Numbered from the stretch's first letter, positions 1 through 9,377 are shown. The stretch is 64,000 bases of DNA from a bacterium (GCA_030429765.1 JAUIER010000014.1:42694-106693); one strand, 5' to 3'. Numbers and translations are program-made. Notes: a model not told the origin generated them from the letters alone.

Positions 1-626
1 TCCTGCGGGATACAAATTTCAGAATGACCAGTCGTGACAATCGGATATGCAAAAGTTCTGCCGATTAACTCATCATCAGTCTTCTTAAACAAATCAAGGG
101 CCGCTTGATTGACAAAGCTAACCATACCGTCGGCATCCACAATCACGATCCCGTCGGCGCTGCTTTGGACGATCAGCCGAAACCGTTCCTGCGTCGCGCG
201 CAATTCTCGTCCGTGACTGAAACGCTCCACAGCATACAGCAGCGTCCGCTCCAGGGTCGATGCATCGGCCTGTCCCTTAATCAAGTAATCCTGCGCCCCC
301 TTCTGAACAGCCTTGATCGCAACGGTCTCGTCATCGATCCCAGACATCACGACGATTGGAATTTCCAAAATCCTGGACCCCAGTCGTTGCAAGGTCCCTA
401 ACCCCTTTGTGTCACCCAAGGTAAGATCCAGAACGACGATGTCATACGAACCTGTGTCAAGAAACGACTCTGCTTGTTTAATCGACTCAGCATGGGTAAT
501 GCCCACGTGGAGTTGTTTGCTGCGCTTTAATAAATTCTGCAGTAATACGGCATCACCTTGATCGTCTTCAACCAACAGAATGCTAATTTCGCGAACACGA
601 TTCTGTGTACTTGCGGGAGATTTCAT
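1..626 (-). CDS. Receiver-PAS signalling protein, cut by window edge
   Basis: Reading from the ATG at 626 leftwards gives an N-terminal response-regulator receiver domain (start MKSPASTQNRVREISILLVEDD, acidic pocket EDD, phospho-acceptor Asp in VVLDLTLGD, conserved Lys in LIKGQ). A PAS domain follows (ERFRLIVQSSADGIVIVDADG, then VSFVNQAALDLF). The frame is still open at base 1, so a further PAS, kinase or GGDEF output domain may lie outside the window. It is the last visible gene of a five-gene minus-strand sensory operon and follows a single-domain receiver by 39 bp. It may be a receiver-linked histidine kinase that takes phosphate from the upstream CHASE kinase. The receiver-PAS reading is firm; the output is unknown. 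Confidence 0.85.
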   Translation of the reverse strand, partial: MKSPASTQNRVREISILLVEDDQGDAVLLQNLLKRSKQLHVGITHAESIKQAESFLDTGSYDIVVLDLTLGDTKGLGTLQRLGSRILEIPIVVMSGIDDETVAIKAVQKGAQDYLIKGQADASTLERTLLYAVERFSHGRELRATQERFRLIVQSSADGIVIVDADGMVSFVNQAALDLFKKTDDELIGRTFAYPIVTTGHSEICIPQ

Positions 627-665
627 GTCATACCTTAGTAGTTTATTTCGTCGTTATGCATACAT

Positions 666-1103
666 TTACATTTGATTTGGCAACTTAACAACGCTGAACC
701 AAAAATCAGAGATTTCATCTACCGTCTTTTGAAACTGTTTATAGTCAACCGGCTTAGTGATAAAACAATTAGCACCCAAATCATAGGTTTTTATAATATC
801 TGTGTCAGCGTCAGATGTAGTTAGAATCACTATTGGTATCTTTCTAAAATTCTTATCCCCCTTTAATTCTTCAAGTGTTTTTCGCCCATCTTTAATTGGC
901 ATATTTAGATCCATGATAATCAAATCCGGCCTAACAGCCCGTTCATATTCCCCACTTTGCCTCAGGTACTCAATTGCTTTTAGTCCGTTCGGGACATGCG
1001 TGAGATTAACCCGCATTCTGGATTCACTAAAGGATTTCTTGGTCAGCTTAACATCTCCCGGGTCATCTTCAACAAGCAAAACTTCAACCGCTCTATGCAT
1101 CAT
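666..1103 (-). CDS. Single-domain response regulator (Rcp1/CheY-like)
   Basis: A 145-residue protein that is only a receiver domain. The acidic pair is in LLVEDDPGD, the phospho-acceptor Asp in LIIMDLNMP, the switch Thr in VILTTSD and the conserved Lys in FITKPVDY. The spacing and the long alpha-4/beta-5 insert (SDADTDIIKTYDLGANCF) resemble the Rcp1 group, which serves PAS-rich or phytochrome-type kinases. It lies 15 bp after the 995-residue CHASE-PAS kinase and is its likely phosphorylation partner. A Shine-Dalgarno-like AAAGGAT precedes the two adjacent ATG codons. There is no output domain, so it probably acts by protein contact or phosphorelay. Confidence 0.93.
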   Translation of the reverse strand: MMHRAVEVLLVEDDPGDVKLTKKSFSESRMRVNLTHVPNGLKAIEYLRQSGEYERAVRPDLIIMDLNMPIKDGRKTLEELKGDKNFRKIPIVILTTSDADTDIIKTYDLGANCFITKPVDYKQFQKTVDEISDFWFSVVKLPNQM

Positions 1104-1118
1104 ACAATCCTTTCATAA

Positions 1119-4106
1119 TCAGTTTATGGGAAGTGTAAATTTGAATGTTGCGCCGACTTTCGATTCGTTTTCACAATCCAGCCAAATATGTCCTCCATGT
1201 TTTTCTATAATCCGCCGGCACAACGCCAATCCGATTCCGGTTCCGGAGTATTCCGTGCGGCCATGCAATCGCTGAAATATTTTGAAAATCTGTTCGGCAA
1301 ACTCAACGTCAACTCCGATTCCATTATCGTGAATACTGAATATCCATGCCCGCCCATTCTTTTGGGCCTCAACCTCGATGCGCGGTTTGCCGTCGCCGTG
1401 ATATTTCAGCGAATTACCAATAAGATTCTGAAACAGTTGCCTAATCATCGATCGGTGTATGGCGATATCGGGCAATTCACCGATATGGACTTCTGCATCC
1501 AACTTCTCAATAATGTCCTGAAGGTCGAAGATTGCTTCACGGGCTACGTCGGCGACGTTCACTCGCTCTAAATGCAACTCCTGCTGACCTGTCCGTGAAT
1601 ACTGCAACAGGTCCTGAATCAATGTCTGCATCCTATTGGCTCCATCAACGATATATTTGATGTAGCTCTGACCTTCCGCATCCACCGCGCCTTCGTATTT
1701 ATCTTCAAATAATTGGGTGAAGCCGATAATCTTTCGCACCGGCTCCTGAAGATCATGTGACGCCACATACGCAAACTGCTCAAGTTCCGTGTTGGATCGC
1801 TCTAAGTCTTGTCGGGCGAGCTCCTGGTCATGAATATCCACAATGGTGCCGGTCATGCGTATGGGTTCGTTGGCGGCATTACGGATGACCTCCCCTTGGG
1901 CCTGACACCAACGGTGCGTACTATTCTTGGTCATCATCCGAAACTTGCAATCATAGGCCACATCCGACTTTAGGGCTGCCTCAAATTTCTCCATCACACG
2001 CTTTCGGTCATCGGCAAAAATCAATTCCTGAAACTTTTCGATCGTCGGGTCGATCTCATCCCGATCAAATCCTAGGATTTCATACACACGCTCCGACCAC
2101 CAAAGGTCGCCTGTCCGCACATCCTCCCAATCCCAAATTCCCACCCCTCCGCCTTTGACCGCCAGATCTAAACGCCGTTGACTATTCGCTAAATCCTCCT
2201 CCGCCCGTTTTAGAGCCGTGATATCGGTGGCAACAACAAGAATCTTATTGAACTGACCGTCGTCATCGGCGATAGGAATCTTGTCGGTCTTCATCCAGCC
2301 GCGTGTGCCATCCTTCAAGATTAGTTCCTCGACGATACCGAGCTTGGGCTTCCGGGATTCAAACACCTCACGGTCATCGGCTAAGTACTTGGCCGCCATT
2401 CCCGGATCATAAAACTCTTCAGTTTGATGCCCCTCAATTTGATTTACAGGAAGCCCCATGACATCTGCCGAACTTTGGTTCAGCCGTAAAATCTTGTTGT
2501 TATAGTCTTTGTAAAAAATGTACGCAGGAACGTTGTCGAGAATCATCTGTGTTTCGCGGGACATTTCCCGCTCCTGGGTAGTATCCCAATTGGTTCCGAT
2601 CATGCGTACAGCCTTGCCATCCGCGTCCCGAATCACGATCGCCTTGGCCCGAATAAGGTGAATGGATCGATCCTCCGGCCAGACCACCCGAAATTCTGTA
2701 TCAAAATCGGCGATGCCGTTTAAGGCATCCTGAATCCCCTGCCGAACATGTTCTAGATCGTCAGGATGAACCCCCGCTTCCCAGGCCTCATAGGCGCCTT
2801 TAAATGTCTCGCCGGAAATACCATACAACTGATACATCCGCTCATCCCAAATCAAGTTGTTTTCGACGACGTCCCAATCCCAAATCCCAACCTGGCCGGC
2901 CTCCGCGGCCAGGATGAGACGCTGCTGAATATAGGTTAGTTTCTCCCGTTCAACGTCAAGATCATCCATCACGTTCAGCAAGGCCGACTTGGTCTCCTCT
3001 GACTCCGCTAACAATGTTTCTAACTTTTGCTGCTCTGCCTTCCTTTCCACATTAATATTCTCAAGTTCCCAAGTTCGCTTATGAATGGCTTGTTCCGAGA
3101 TATAACTTTTGCGTGCACTGACGTAAACCAGACTCGATGCAATAGAAGTCAGCAACCCACCTAACAACAAAGTCAACACAGACTGTAGTGGCAATACTTT
3201 GGGACCGATCGAATCCGTGCTCAATGCGATGGTCCATACTCGCCCAGCTACAGAGATCTTTGACGTATGAAAGTAATCATCCAACTGCCGGGATGATGAA
3301 TATTCACCTGTAGCATAGATGAGATTTTCCTCATCTGCCTCTGCTGAATCAAAAACAAAAAGTGAAAAAGCTTTCTGATCGATAAATTTCAGGCACAAGT
3401 TAATCATTTCCTCCACACCGTAAACACCTGCAATGAATCCGATCAGATTCTCTCGTCGCTCCTCAGGTGTTTGAATCGAAGCTCCCACTTTATACACTGG
3501 GTTAAAAACTAAGAATCCTTTGATCTGCTCCTGGATCAGTGTTACTGTATCGGTAGCCGTTAACTCGCCCGAATCCACAGCCGACTGAAGGCTACCCCTT
3601 CGATCAGGATGACTTCCCAAATCATAACCAAGCGCCAATTCATTTCCCTTAAGCGGCTCAACGTAAAAGACCGGAAAATACTGACTCCGATTCGCAGCGG
3701 GAACTAGTTCCCCGCTCGTTGCTTTTTCAGTTATAGTAAAAAACTCGAAACCATAATCTCGCGCTAACTGTTCATAGGTATCAACCTCTTCAGCTGGCAC
3801 ATACGGAATCCACTCCAATGCCTTTACAGAGGAGTTTCCCTTAAGAATAACACGTGTAAACATCCGAAATTCATCCCGTGTTACATAATCCGAAGCAGCA
3901 TAAAATGCCTTAATTGAATTTAAATGCTGCAAATTAGACTGCATTAACTCTTCGATTTTGGATACAAATAGCTGCGCTTCTACTTGGCGCTCTCGAACCC
4001 GTTCGGTCTTGTAAGTACGTTGCATCACCAAGTACCCCACGAACGACATAGATACTCCAACACAACAGATGATAAGTAGCGTCCATTTGTCGCGCTGACT
4101 AACCAT
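1119..4106 (-). CDS. CHASE-PAS-PAS-PAS sensor histidine kinase
   Basis: A 995-residue membrane kinase. A TM helix at about residues 8-28 and a second at about 305-330 enclose a periplasmic CHASE-type ligand-binding domain, with the typical ALEWIPYVP, GYDLGSHPDRR and GFLVFNPVY segments. A short coiled coil and three PAS domains follow at about 395-510, 520-630 and 650-755. The first and third PAS share the IWDW signature. The HisKA domain carries the phospho-acceptor His near residue 783 in ASHDLQEPVRK. The HATPase has N-box NLIGNSLKY, HDNGIGVD and GTGIGLALC. The start overlaps the end of the CHASE-only gene by 8 bp, implying translational coupling. CHASE domains sense small extracellular ligands; the ligand here is unknown. 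Confidence 0.95.
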   Translation of the reverse strand: MVSQRDKWTLLIICCVGVSMSFVGYLVMQRTYKTERVRERQVEAQLFVSKIEELMQSNLQHLNSIKAFYAASDYVTRDEFRMFTRVILKGNSSVKALEWIPYVPAEEVDTYEQLARDYGFEFFTITEKATSGELVPAANRSQYFPVFYVEPLKGNELALGYDLGSHPDRRGSLQSAVDSGELTATDTVTLIQEQIKGFLVFNPVYKVGASIQTPEERRENLIGFIAGVYGVEEMINLCLKFIDQKAFSLFVFDSAEADEENLIYATGEYSSSRQLDDYFHTSKISVAGRVWTIALSTDSIGPKVLPLQSVLTLLLGGLLTSIASSLVYVSARKSYISEQAIHKRTWELENINVERKAEQQKLETLLAESEETKSALLNVMDDLDVEREKLTYIQQRLILAAEAGQVGIWDWDVVENNLIWDERMYQLYGISGETFKGAYEAWEAGVHPDDLEHVRQGIQDALNGIADFDTEFRVVWPEDRSIHLIRAKAIVIRDADGKAVRMIGTNWDTTQEREMSRETQMILDNVPAYIFYKDYNNKILRLNQSSADVMGLPVNQIEGHQTEEFYDPGMAAKYLADDREVFESRKPKLGIVEELILKDGTRGWMKTDKIPIADDDGQFNKILVVATDITALKRAEEDLANSQRRLDLAVKGGGVGIWDWEDVRTGDLWWSERVYEILGFDRDEIDPTIEKFQELIFADDRKRVMEKFEAALKSDVAYDCKFRMMTKNSTHRWCQAQGEVIRNAANEPIRMTGTIVDIHDQELARQDLERSNTELEQFAYVASHDLQEPVRKIIGFTQLFEDKYEGAVDAEGQSYIKYIVDGANRMQTLIQDLLQYSRTGQQELHLERVNVADVAREAIFDLQDIIEKLDAEVHIGELPDIAIHRSMIRQLFQNLIGNSLKYHGDGKPRIEVEAQKNGRAWIFSIHDNGIGVDVEFAEQIFKIFQRLHGRTEYSGTGIGLALCRRIIEKHGGHIWLDCENESKVGATFKFTLPIN

Positions 4107-5364
4107 TATTGACCTCCCGGCTGCGTAGTTTCTGGTTTTCGGCCTTGAGTTCTTGCATACGGAGCTCTCGTCCGACCATCAAACGATTAACCCGTGAAAG
4201 TTCTTCGGCCCGCGCTTCAAGTTTTACATAGGCATCCTTCCATTTATTCTTGTGCTTTATAGCTTCAAGTGACTTAACGTGGGCTAATCCTTCCGCTTGA
4301 CTTCTCGTATACGTCAGCAACATCAACAGCAGAAACATAACCCCACTGCTAAGCAATCCGGCTAGGAGAACAAGTATCGGATGTCCGACTTCAAAATCGG
4401 TAAGATATTGTCCTATAGTGTTAAACTGCAATGTCCAGGTTCTTCCCTGATTCGTCACCAGAATACGTTTAGAAAAGCCTCCCTGATTGGGTTTATCTAA
4501 AAACAAGACATCCGTATTACTGTCGTACAGCAATTTTTCGGCGACTGGTGCTGTCCCATCATACACCTCCAAATCTAAATTCTCCGAACCATGTCCCAAT
4601 ACTCCATTCATAAACCTTCCTGCCCGAAATGGGGCGTAAATCCAGCCAATCAGTTCTTGTCGACGTTGTTCGATCGTCCCCGGAACACCTCCGTTTAGAT
4701 AAACTGGAAGATAAGTTAAAAATCCCCTCTGCACATCCTCTTCCGTTTCCTGAACCAATGTGATTGCCCCTGACGTGGCGGGCATACCCTCGTCTCGAGC
4801 CCTACGCATCGCGTTTTGACGAACCGGATTGGACCACATATCGTATCCAAAGGCGCGTTGATTACGCCAGTCGAATGGCTCCAAATAAATGATGGCCGTG
4901 TACATCGGACGTTCGCCCTCCGGATAGATGTGGTATTCGGGAAACCCTTCGGCCTGTATGGTCGCCACATGGATCTCTTTATCATCCGGCAACACCGGCA
5001 CACTAAATCCGATCCCCTGTATTCCCGGCCAGTGAGACTCAATATCCAAGCTCTCAACATAATCAGCAAAAATATGACGGTCAAATTCATTCGTAGCATA
5101 TATCATCGAGACGACACTACGTAGCGCCTGCTCATAAATATGGAGTCGTTCATTGATAGCCATCTGGGTACTTATAACTTCAAATTGGAATCGGTCATGA
5201 GCCCTTTCTCGTATAAACTGACTAGAGACACCGTACGCGTACAGCGTCGCCGCTATACAAAATAAAAGTACACACCAGGCGATCCAGTATTTAGCAAAGA
5301 GTCCGCGCCGTTGCTCCAAGTCGTTTAGAATGTTTGAATTGTCTTGGTCTGTTTTATTTGTCAT
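4099..5364 (-). CDS. CHASE-domain membrane sensor without kinase
   Basis: A 421-residue protein with a TM helix at about 25-45, a CHASE-type periplasmic domain (GIGFSVPVLPDD, FGYDMWSNPVRQNAMRRARDEG, GFLTYLPVYLNGG), a second TM near 335-360, and a coiled-coil tail ending in ELKAENQKLRSREV. No PAS, HisKA, ATPase or GGDEF domain follows. It parallels the N-terminal third of the kinase encoded directly downstream, with which it shares an 8-bp stop/start overlap. A reasonable inference is a co-receptor that dimerises with the kinase through the coiled coil, or a remnant of a split duplication. The sensor architecture is clear; the role is not. Confidence 0.88.
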   Translation of the reverse strand: MTNKTDQDNSNILNDLEQRRGLFAKYWIAWCVLLFCIAATLYAYGVSSQFIRERAHDRFQFEVISTQMAINERLHIYEQALRSVVSMIYATNEFDRHIFADYVESLDIESHWPGIQGIGFSVPVLPDDKEIHVATIQAEGFPEYHIYPEGERPMYTAIIYLEPFDWRNQRAFGYDMWSNPVRQNAMRRARDEGMPATSGAITLVQETEEDVQRGFLTYLPVYLNGGVPGTIEQRRQELIGWIYAPFRAGRFMNGVLGHGSENLDLEVYDGTAPVAEKLLYDSNTDVLFLDKPNQGGFSKRILVTNQGRTWTLQFNTIGQYLTDFEVGHPILVLLAGLLSSGVMFLLLMLLTYTRSQAEGLAHVKSLEAIKHKNKWKDAYVKLEARAEELSRVNRLMVGRELRMQELKAENQKLRSREVNNG

Positions 5365-5382
5365 CGGTTGTCAACGTAAAAT

Positions 5383-6159
5383 CTATTGGCCGACTTTTTC
5401 GATGGCCTCAAGGAGAAAGCCATAGTCAGGGGTCTTGACCACAGAATCAAATCCGCCGGCCGCACGGACTCCTTCTACGTCAATCGCCTCTACGGAGCCG
5501 GTGATTACAATCGGGTAGGTCTGCAATCCGTGTATGTCCCGGATACATTTACATAGATCCATTCCGTTAATGTCCGGCAGCACCGTATCGATCACCACCA
5601 CCTCGGGCTTCTCAAGTTTAACCTTGATCATGCCCTCGCTGCCATGACTGGCAAAACTGATATTCTGATACCCGGCCGATTCCAGCGCGTTTTTCATTAG
5701 ATTACGATCGCCTTCGTCGTCATCAATAATCAGGATGTGGCGATGCTCTTTTGTCTCTTTCAGATTCTTCAGCTTGTGACGTTGATTTCGTATGGCCAGT
5801 GTGTTAATGGCATTGAGGATGTCGCCCATGCCGCAGGGCTTTTTTAGAAAGTGATCAACCTTGAAGAATACCGACCGGACACTCTCCATCGTCTCCATAA
5901 TTCCCGACACAACAATGATGCCGGGATATTCATGCTTTTGTAGTCCCTTTAGATAGGCATTGATAAATTCACGACCGTCCATGCCAGGTAGGTCCAGGTC
6001 CGTAACGATGATGTCCGGCTTCAAACGCTGCGCCATCGGTAAACCGCTTTCACCTGAGTTGGATGTGTACGCCACGTACCCCTCGGCGGTAATTTTCTGC
6101 GCCATAAACTCCAGCAAAATTTCTTCGTCTTCCACGATCAAAACCTTCAAGTCCGTCAT
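5383..6159 (-). CDS. Tandem-receiver response regulator
   Basis: A 258-residue protein made of two receiver domains. The first (about 1-120) has LIVEDEE, phospho-acceptor Asp in IIVTDLDLPGMDG, and Lys in FLKKPCG. The second (about 137-256) has LIIDDDEGD, Asp in VVVIDTVLPDINGMD, and Lys in VVKTPDYG. There is no DNA-binding or enzymatic output. It is the first gene of the sensory operon and is preceded by GAGGGAT a few bases before the ATG. Double receivers of this type usually act as phosphate sinks or relays. The 259-bp A+T-rich stretch upstream (6160-6418) has no convincing gene and should hold the operon promoter, but I see no clear -35/-10 pair. Confidence 0.93.
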   Translation of the reverse strand: MTDLKVLIVEDEEILLEFMAQKITAEGYVAYTSNSGESGLPMAQRLKPDIIVTDLDLPGMDGREFINAYLKGLQKHEYPGIIVVSGIMETMESVRSVFFKVDHFLKKPCGMGDILNAINTLAIRNQRHKLKNLKETKEHRHILIIDDDEGDRNLMKNALESAGYQNISFASHGSEGMIKVKLEKPEVVVIDTVLPDINGMDLCKCIRDIHGLQTYPIVITGSVEAIDVEGVRAAGGFDSVVKTPDYGFLLEAIEKVGQ

Positions 6160-6418
6160 AATCTATCCCTCGGCAGGTGTACTGCTTTAAATGATTTGTG
6201 TCACCGCTCGTCGTCACGCGCCCTAAAATAGCGGCCATGACAATTGGTGACATTTATTGTCTTTTTTCTATCTTCTTTATTTTCAAGTATTTACAACATT
6301 TTTACTATAGTGAAATTTAGAAGATTTGTAAATATTTTTTTGGATTTATTCGAAGTGAATACAAATCACTGAAGCGTGATAGTAACGACAAGATACGTGT
6401 GGCAGGAATTATGAAAAT

Positions 6419-7276
6419 TTATTTAGCAAAGAGGTAAATTTCCGAGGGATCATCGGGAGAGAGCATAAAGATAACACGGTCACCGCGAACTTCCTTAACA
6501 GTAAAAATGTCATCAAATTTGTCGCCGGCATAGTATACCTGACCAGCGATAATAACACCTTTTGACTCCGTGTAGTATACACCTTCAATGTGATGCTTTC
6601 GATCGACAATCAATTCCAAACATTGATTACGAAACGGCCGGTCGTCTTCAGACGACAAAAGCAGACATTGATCATACTTCTTGGCATTCAGCGCAATGGG
6701 CTCGATACATTCCCGTCTGAAGACGGCATTGTTCATCCGCATACACAGCCTGATATCAGAAAATTTTTTAACGACTTCACGGTAACACAAGTCCTTATTG
6801 GAACACATCCAGTCCATATAACCTTCCGGACACATCGAGTCTCCGATGAGAGCTTCGCACGCATCGACAGCGACCTGCTGCTCATAACGCTGCCGCTCCT
6901 CGGCCACGGTGCCCGATCGCAACGTCTTACAATTCCTCAAATCAAATGACGCGTCATAGAAGGTGGACAACGCCTCCCCGCGTTCCGGTGACACATCCCG
7001 CACGATAATCGGTTTGCGCTGCAAAGGGACTTTGCAAATGGACTCCGAAAATTGGCCGTCGACTTCAGCCGTCACGCGAAACACACACATTTTGTCACGC
7101 TTTTCCAGGTGGGTCACTTTAGTGGACCCGAAATCACGTGAAATATGCGCCGCCGATTTGAACTTGCAGCGTTTACCATCGATCACAATCCCATCCGACG
7201 CCGCACCCGGCGTGACACCCCACAGCGTCATGATCGTGATTGTTATGACTATTATACAAATCTGGCTTCGTTGCAA
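6419..7276 (-). CDS. Secreted cysteine-rich protein of unknown function, TTG start
   Basis: A 285-residue protein with an N-terminal hydrophobic segment (QICIIVITITIMTLWG) ending at a plausible signal-peptidase site after GAAS. The mature part holds about 13 cysteines, including pairs in CRMNNAVFRREC and CSNKDLCYREV, so a disulphide-rich periplasmic or surface protein is likely. I do not recognise the family. Start choice: a longer frame opens at 7321 inside the preceding gene, but a TTG at 7276-7274 sits 5 nt after a GGAGG (minus strand, 7286-7282) and one base after the upstream stop codon. It also puts the hydrophobic segment right at the N-terminus, so I prefer it. It follows the VOC-domain gene and is probably cotranscribed. 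Confidence 0.75.
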   Translation of the reverse strand: MQRSQICIIVITITIMTLWGVTPGAASDGIVIDGKRCKFKSAAHISRDFGSTKVTHLEKRDKMCVFRVTAEVDGQFSESICKVPLQRKPIIVRDVSPERGEALSTFYDASFDLRNCKTLRSGTVAEERQRYEQQVAVDACEALIGDSMCPEGYMDWMCSNKDLCYREVVKKFSDIRLCMRMNNAVFRRECIEPIALNAKKYDQCLLLSSEDDRPFRNQCLELIVDRKHHIEGVYYTESKGVIIAGQVYYAGDKFDDIFTVKEVRGDRVIFMLSPDDPSEIYLFAK

Positions 7277-7277
7277 T

Positions 7278-7739
7278 CTATCCTCCAAAAAGGGCCTTGG
7301 CCCGGTCACGCATTTCATCATGCGTCATATCTTGCTGATGCGTGGCAATGTTCCAGATATGACCAAACGGGTCCTGGATCGATCCGGACCGATCCCCGTA
7401 AAACTGGTCAGCCACCGGACGAATCGCCTTGGAACCATGTTCGACGGCACGTTCAAAAACGGTATCCACATCCTCGACGTAAACGACCAAACTAATCGCT
7501 GTGCCTCCGATAGACAATGGGCCGAGAAACTCACCCTCCGGACATTCATCGGCAAGAAAAATCTTCATATCGCCGATGGCCAGCTCACTATGTCCAACTT
7601 TACCACCTGGCGCGTCAATTCGCAAAATTTCTTTGGCGCCAAAAATATGCTGATAAAATTTCACGGCTTCATCGGCACCGCGAACAATCAAATATGGAAT
7701 CACCGACGTATAACCTTTGGGTTGAAAATTCACATTCAT
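7278..7739 (-). CDS. VOC-family (PhnB/glyoxalase-like) protein
   Basis: A 153-residue protein with the paired beta-alpha-beta-beta-beta units of the vicinal oxygen chelate fold. The first module runs from TSVIPYLIVRGADEAVKFYQ to MKIFLADE, the second from ISLVVYVEDVDTVFERAVEHG to YGDRSGSIQDPFGHIWNIAT. The YGDRSG...DPFGHIW signature is typical of PhnB-like VOC proteins close to glyoxalase and bleomycin-resistance proteins. Candidate metal ligands are His50 in GHSELAIGD and the His in FGHIW. Substrate cannot be told from sequence; members include lyases, isomerases and drug-binding proteins. It is cytosolic, with no signal peptide. Its stop codon lies one base before the TTG start of the next gene. 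Confidence 0.88.
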   Translation of the reverse strand: MNVNFQPKGYTSVIPYLIVRGADEAVKFYQHIFGAKEILRIDAPGGKVGHSELAIGDMKIFLADECPEGEFLGPLSIGGTAISLVVYVEDVDTVFERAVEHGSKAIRPVADQFYGDRSGSIQDPFGHIWNIATHQQDMTHDEMRDRAKALFGG

Positions 7740-7758
7740 TGACAGCCCTCCAAACTGA

Positions 7759-8364
7759 TTAGGTACTACCTATAAGTGTTATAGCTCCACAGATTCCAAA
7801 CATAAATATTCCCAATGCGCCGAGGCACATCACAATCGCGGCCGCAACTTGAGTCACTCGTAAAAAAATTGCGAATTTACGCGAATATTTCCAACCTCGG
7901 GAATCTAACTCCTGAATTTTCATTATCGCCGAATGATAAGCCAAGACTTCAGATGGCAATGGCTCCGAGGTCTGCTCTATTGTCTTGCGGACAATCTCCG
8001 TTTGAATAGACTTGATCTGACGATTGATACGTCTTATTTCGCGATTAACTTCAACACGTTGCTTATATCCTGCATCGTTTTTGGGATATGATTCTAGTTC
8101 CTGATTTTTTAACTCAACTTTATCTTGTAATGGCTTTACCCTGGACAACACTTCATCATTAATTCGCTGATCTGCCTCCAGGATTTCATAAGCGGGCCCC
8201 ACCAGTTCCGGTAATTGCTGAATAAGTATTCCACGCTCCCTATGAACTCTTAATGTTTCACTGCTGCGTATCGACTTTAATCCGCAGAATCCAGCGACCG
8301 CCATAAAGACGCTGAGCGCTGTCATCATCAAAACTGAGGTTACTTCTGTTCGTGTGTTCGGCAT
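7759..8364 (-). CDS. Small membrane protein with central coiled coil
   Basis: A 201-residue protein of unknown family. TM helices lie near residues 8-30 (VLMMTALSVFMAVAGFCGL) and near the C-terminus (VAAAIVMCLGALGIFMFGICGAITLIG), separated by about 130 charged, helical residues with coiled-coil character (QELESYPKNDAGYKQRVEVN, INRQIKSIQTEIVRKTIEQ). The frame extends upstream to 8400, inside the preceding glycosidase gene. The ATG at 8364 falls 4 nt after that gene's stop, has a GAG element 7 nt before it, and gives a sensible N-terminus. The position after two secreted carbohydrate-active proteins suggests an envelope role, but no function can be assigned. Confidence 0.7.
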   Translation of the reverse strand: MPNTRTEVTSVLMMTALSVFMAVAGFCGLKSIRSSETLRVHRERGILIQQLPELVGPAYEILEADQRINDEVLSRVKPLQDKVELKNQELESYPKNDAGYKQRVEVNREIRRINRQIKSIQTEIVRKTIEQTSEPLPSEVLAYHSAIMKIQELDSRGWKYSRKFAIFLRVTQVAAAIVMCLGALGIFMFGICGAITLIGST

Positions 8365-8368
8365 AACT

Positions 8369-9376
8369 TTACTCGGCGGACTCAAAGTCCCACAAGGCAT
8401 CGCGTCCGGCAGCTAATTCCTTGGCGTGCAGAAACTGTTTATCCTGAATATTTTCCAGCCAATATTCTTTGATCGACGGAATTTGCTGGACACGCGCGTC
8501 ACCGTACCGCGCGTCCTTGTAGGCCGGCAGCCGGTCCCAATAGGTATTGATATAGCACACAGCCTGCGGTTTGGCATCCTTGATCATCTCAAAATACTTT
8601 TCGTACCAGTTCCGTTTGGCCCGTTCGCTGACCATCCCAAACGGTGACGACTCGGCAATCATGAACGGCTTGCCTTTGTAGTACGCGGCCCAATACAGCG
8701 TCATCATCCGCTCATACTGAGTTGGCGAGAAGTACGACACGGCCAGCCAATCCACGTACTCATCACCCGGGTACCACATCATCGGGTCATCATCGATAAG
8801 CTTGGCAGCCGAATGCCAGACAAAGGCGACGTTTTGCACGTCCCTGTCCCGGAAGCGATCGACGATCCGTCGCCAGGCAAAGATATATTGCGTCGTATCG
8901 TATTCATTGGTCGGTTCATCAAATTCGTAACCGATCCTGAGAAAGACTGGACGACCGAGCGCCTTGATCCAATCGGCCAACTGATCGATATGGTCATCAT
9001 ACTCGCCGGCGTTAATCTGCAGCAGCGCCCCGACCATGTACAAACCTAACTGCAGCACGCTGTCGGGATACTTCTCCATTAAGTGCGACGCGTGATGAAT
9101 TCCCGCGCCGTTATCAAACGGATAATCCAATCCTGATAAATCCTGAATGGATGTGTAGACCATCACCCCGCCGGGTTCAACGCCGATCGCCTCAACGTAG
9201 TTGTTGATCGTCGGACGGTCCTGCCCCACGATCAGCAGTGTCTTGCCCCATGGAGGGACAAATGCCTGCTCCGGATCGAGAGTCGGCACTGACTGTTCCG
9301 AAGCCGCGACCGCTTGAGCCAATATCAGCCCGATCACGATTACGCTCCATGTCCGGACAAATTGTTTGATCATCAT
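8369..9376 (-). CDS. Secreted GH26-like glycoside hydrolase
   Basis: A 335-residue protein with a signal peptide (VIVIGLILAQAVAAS) and a TIM-barrel similar to glycoside hydrolase family 26 (mannanase/xylanase clan A). The predicted acid/base Glu is near residue 150 in FLRIGYEFDEP and the nucleophile Glu near 241 in FMIAESSPFG. Aromatic substrate-binding residues occur in the loops (WYPGDEYVDWLAVSYFSP). It should act on beta-linked polysaccharide outside the cytoplasm; the exact substrate cannot be read. It starts one base after the stop of the carbohydrate-binding-type lipoprotein gene, and the two probably work on the same glycan. The first ATG of a double ATG is used; no strong ribosome binding site is seen, which fits coupling. 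Confidence 0.82.
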   Translation of the reverse strand: MMIKQFVRTWSVIVIGLILAQAVAASEQSVPTLDPEQAFVPPWGKTLLIVGQDRPTINNYVEAIGVEPGGVMVYTSIQDLSGLDYPFDNGAGIHHASHLMEKYPDSVLQLGLYMVGALLQINAGEYDDHIDQLADWIKALGRPVFLRIGYEFDEPTNEYDTTQYIFAWRRIVDRFRDRDVQNVAFVWHSAAKLIDDDPMMWYPGDEYVDWLAVSYFSPTQYERMMTLYWAAYYKGKPFMIAESSPFGMVSERAKRNWYEKYFEMIKDAKPQAVCYINTYWDRLPAYKDARYGDARVQQIPSIKEYWLENIQDKQFLHAKELAAGRDALWDFESAE

Positions 9377-9377
9377 T

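Noticed and set aside
6963..7742. A 259-codon open frame on the plus strand opposite the VOC and cysteine-rich genes
   Set aside because: It is antisense to two genes with clear motifs, has no ribosome binding site and encodes no recognisable domain.
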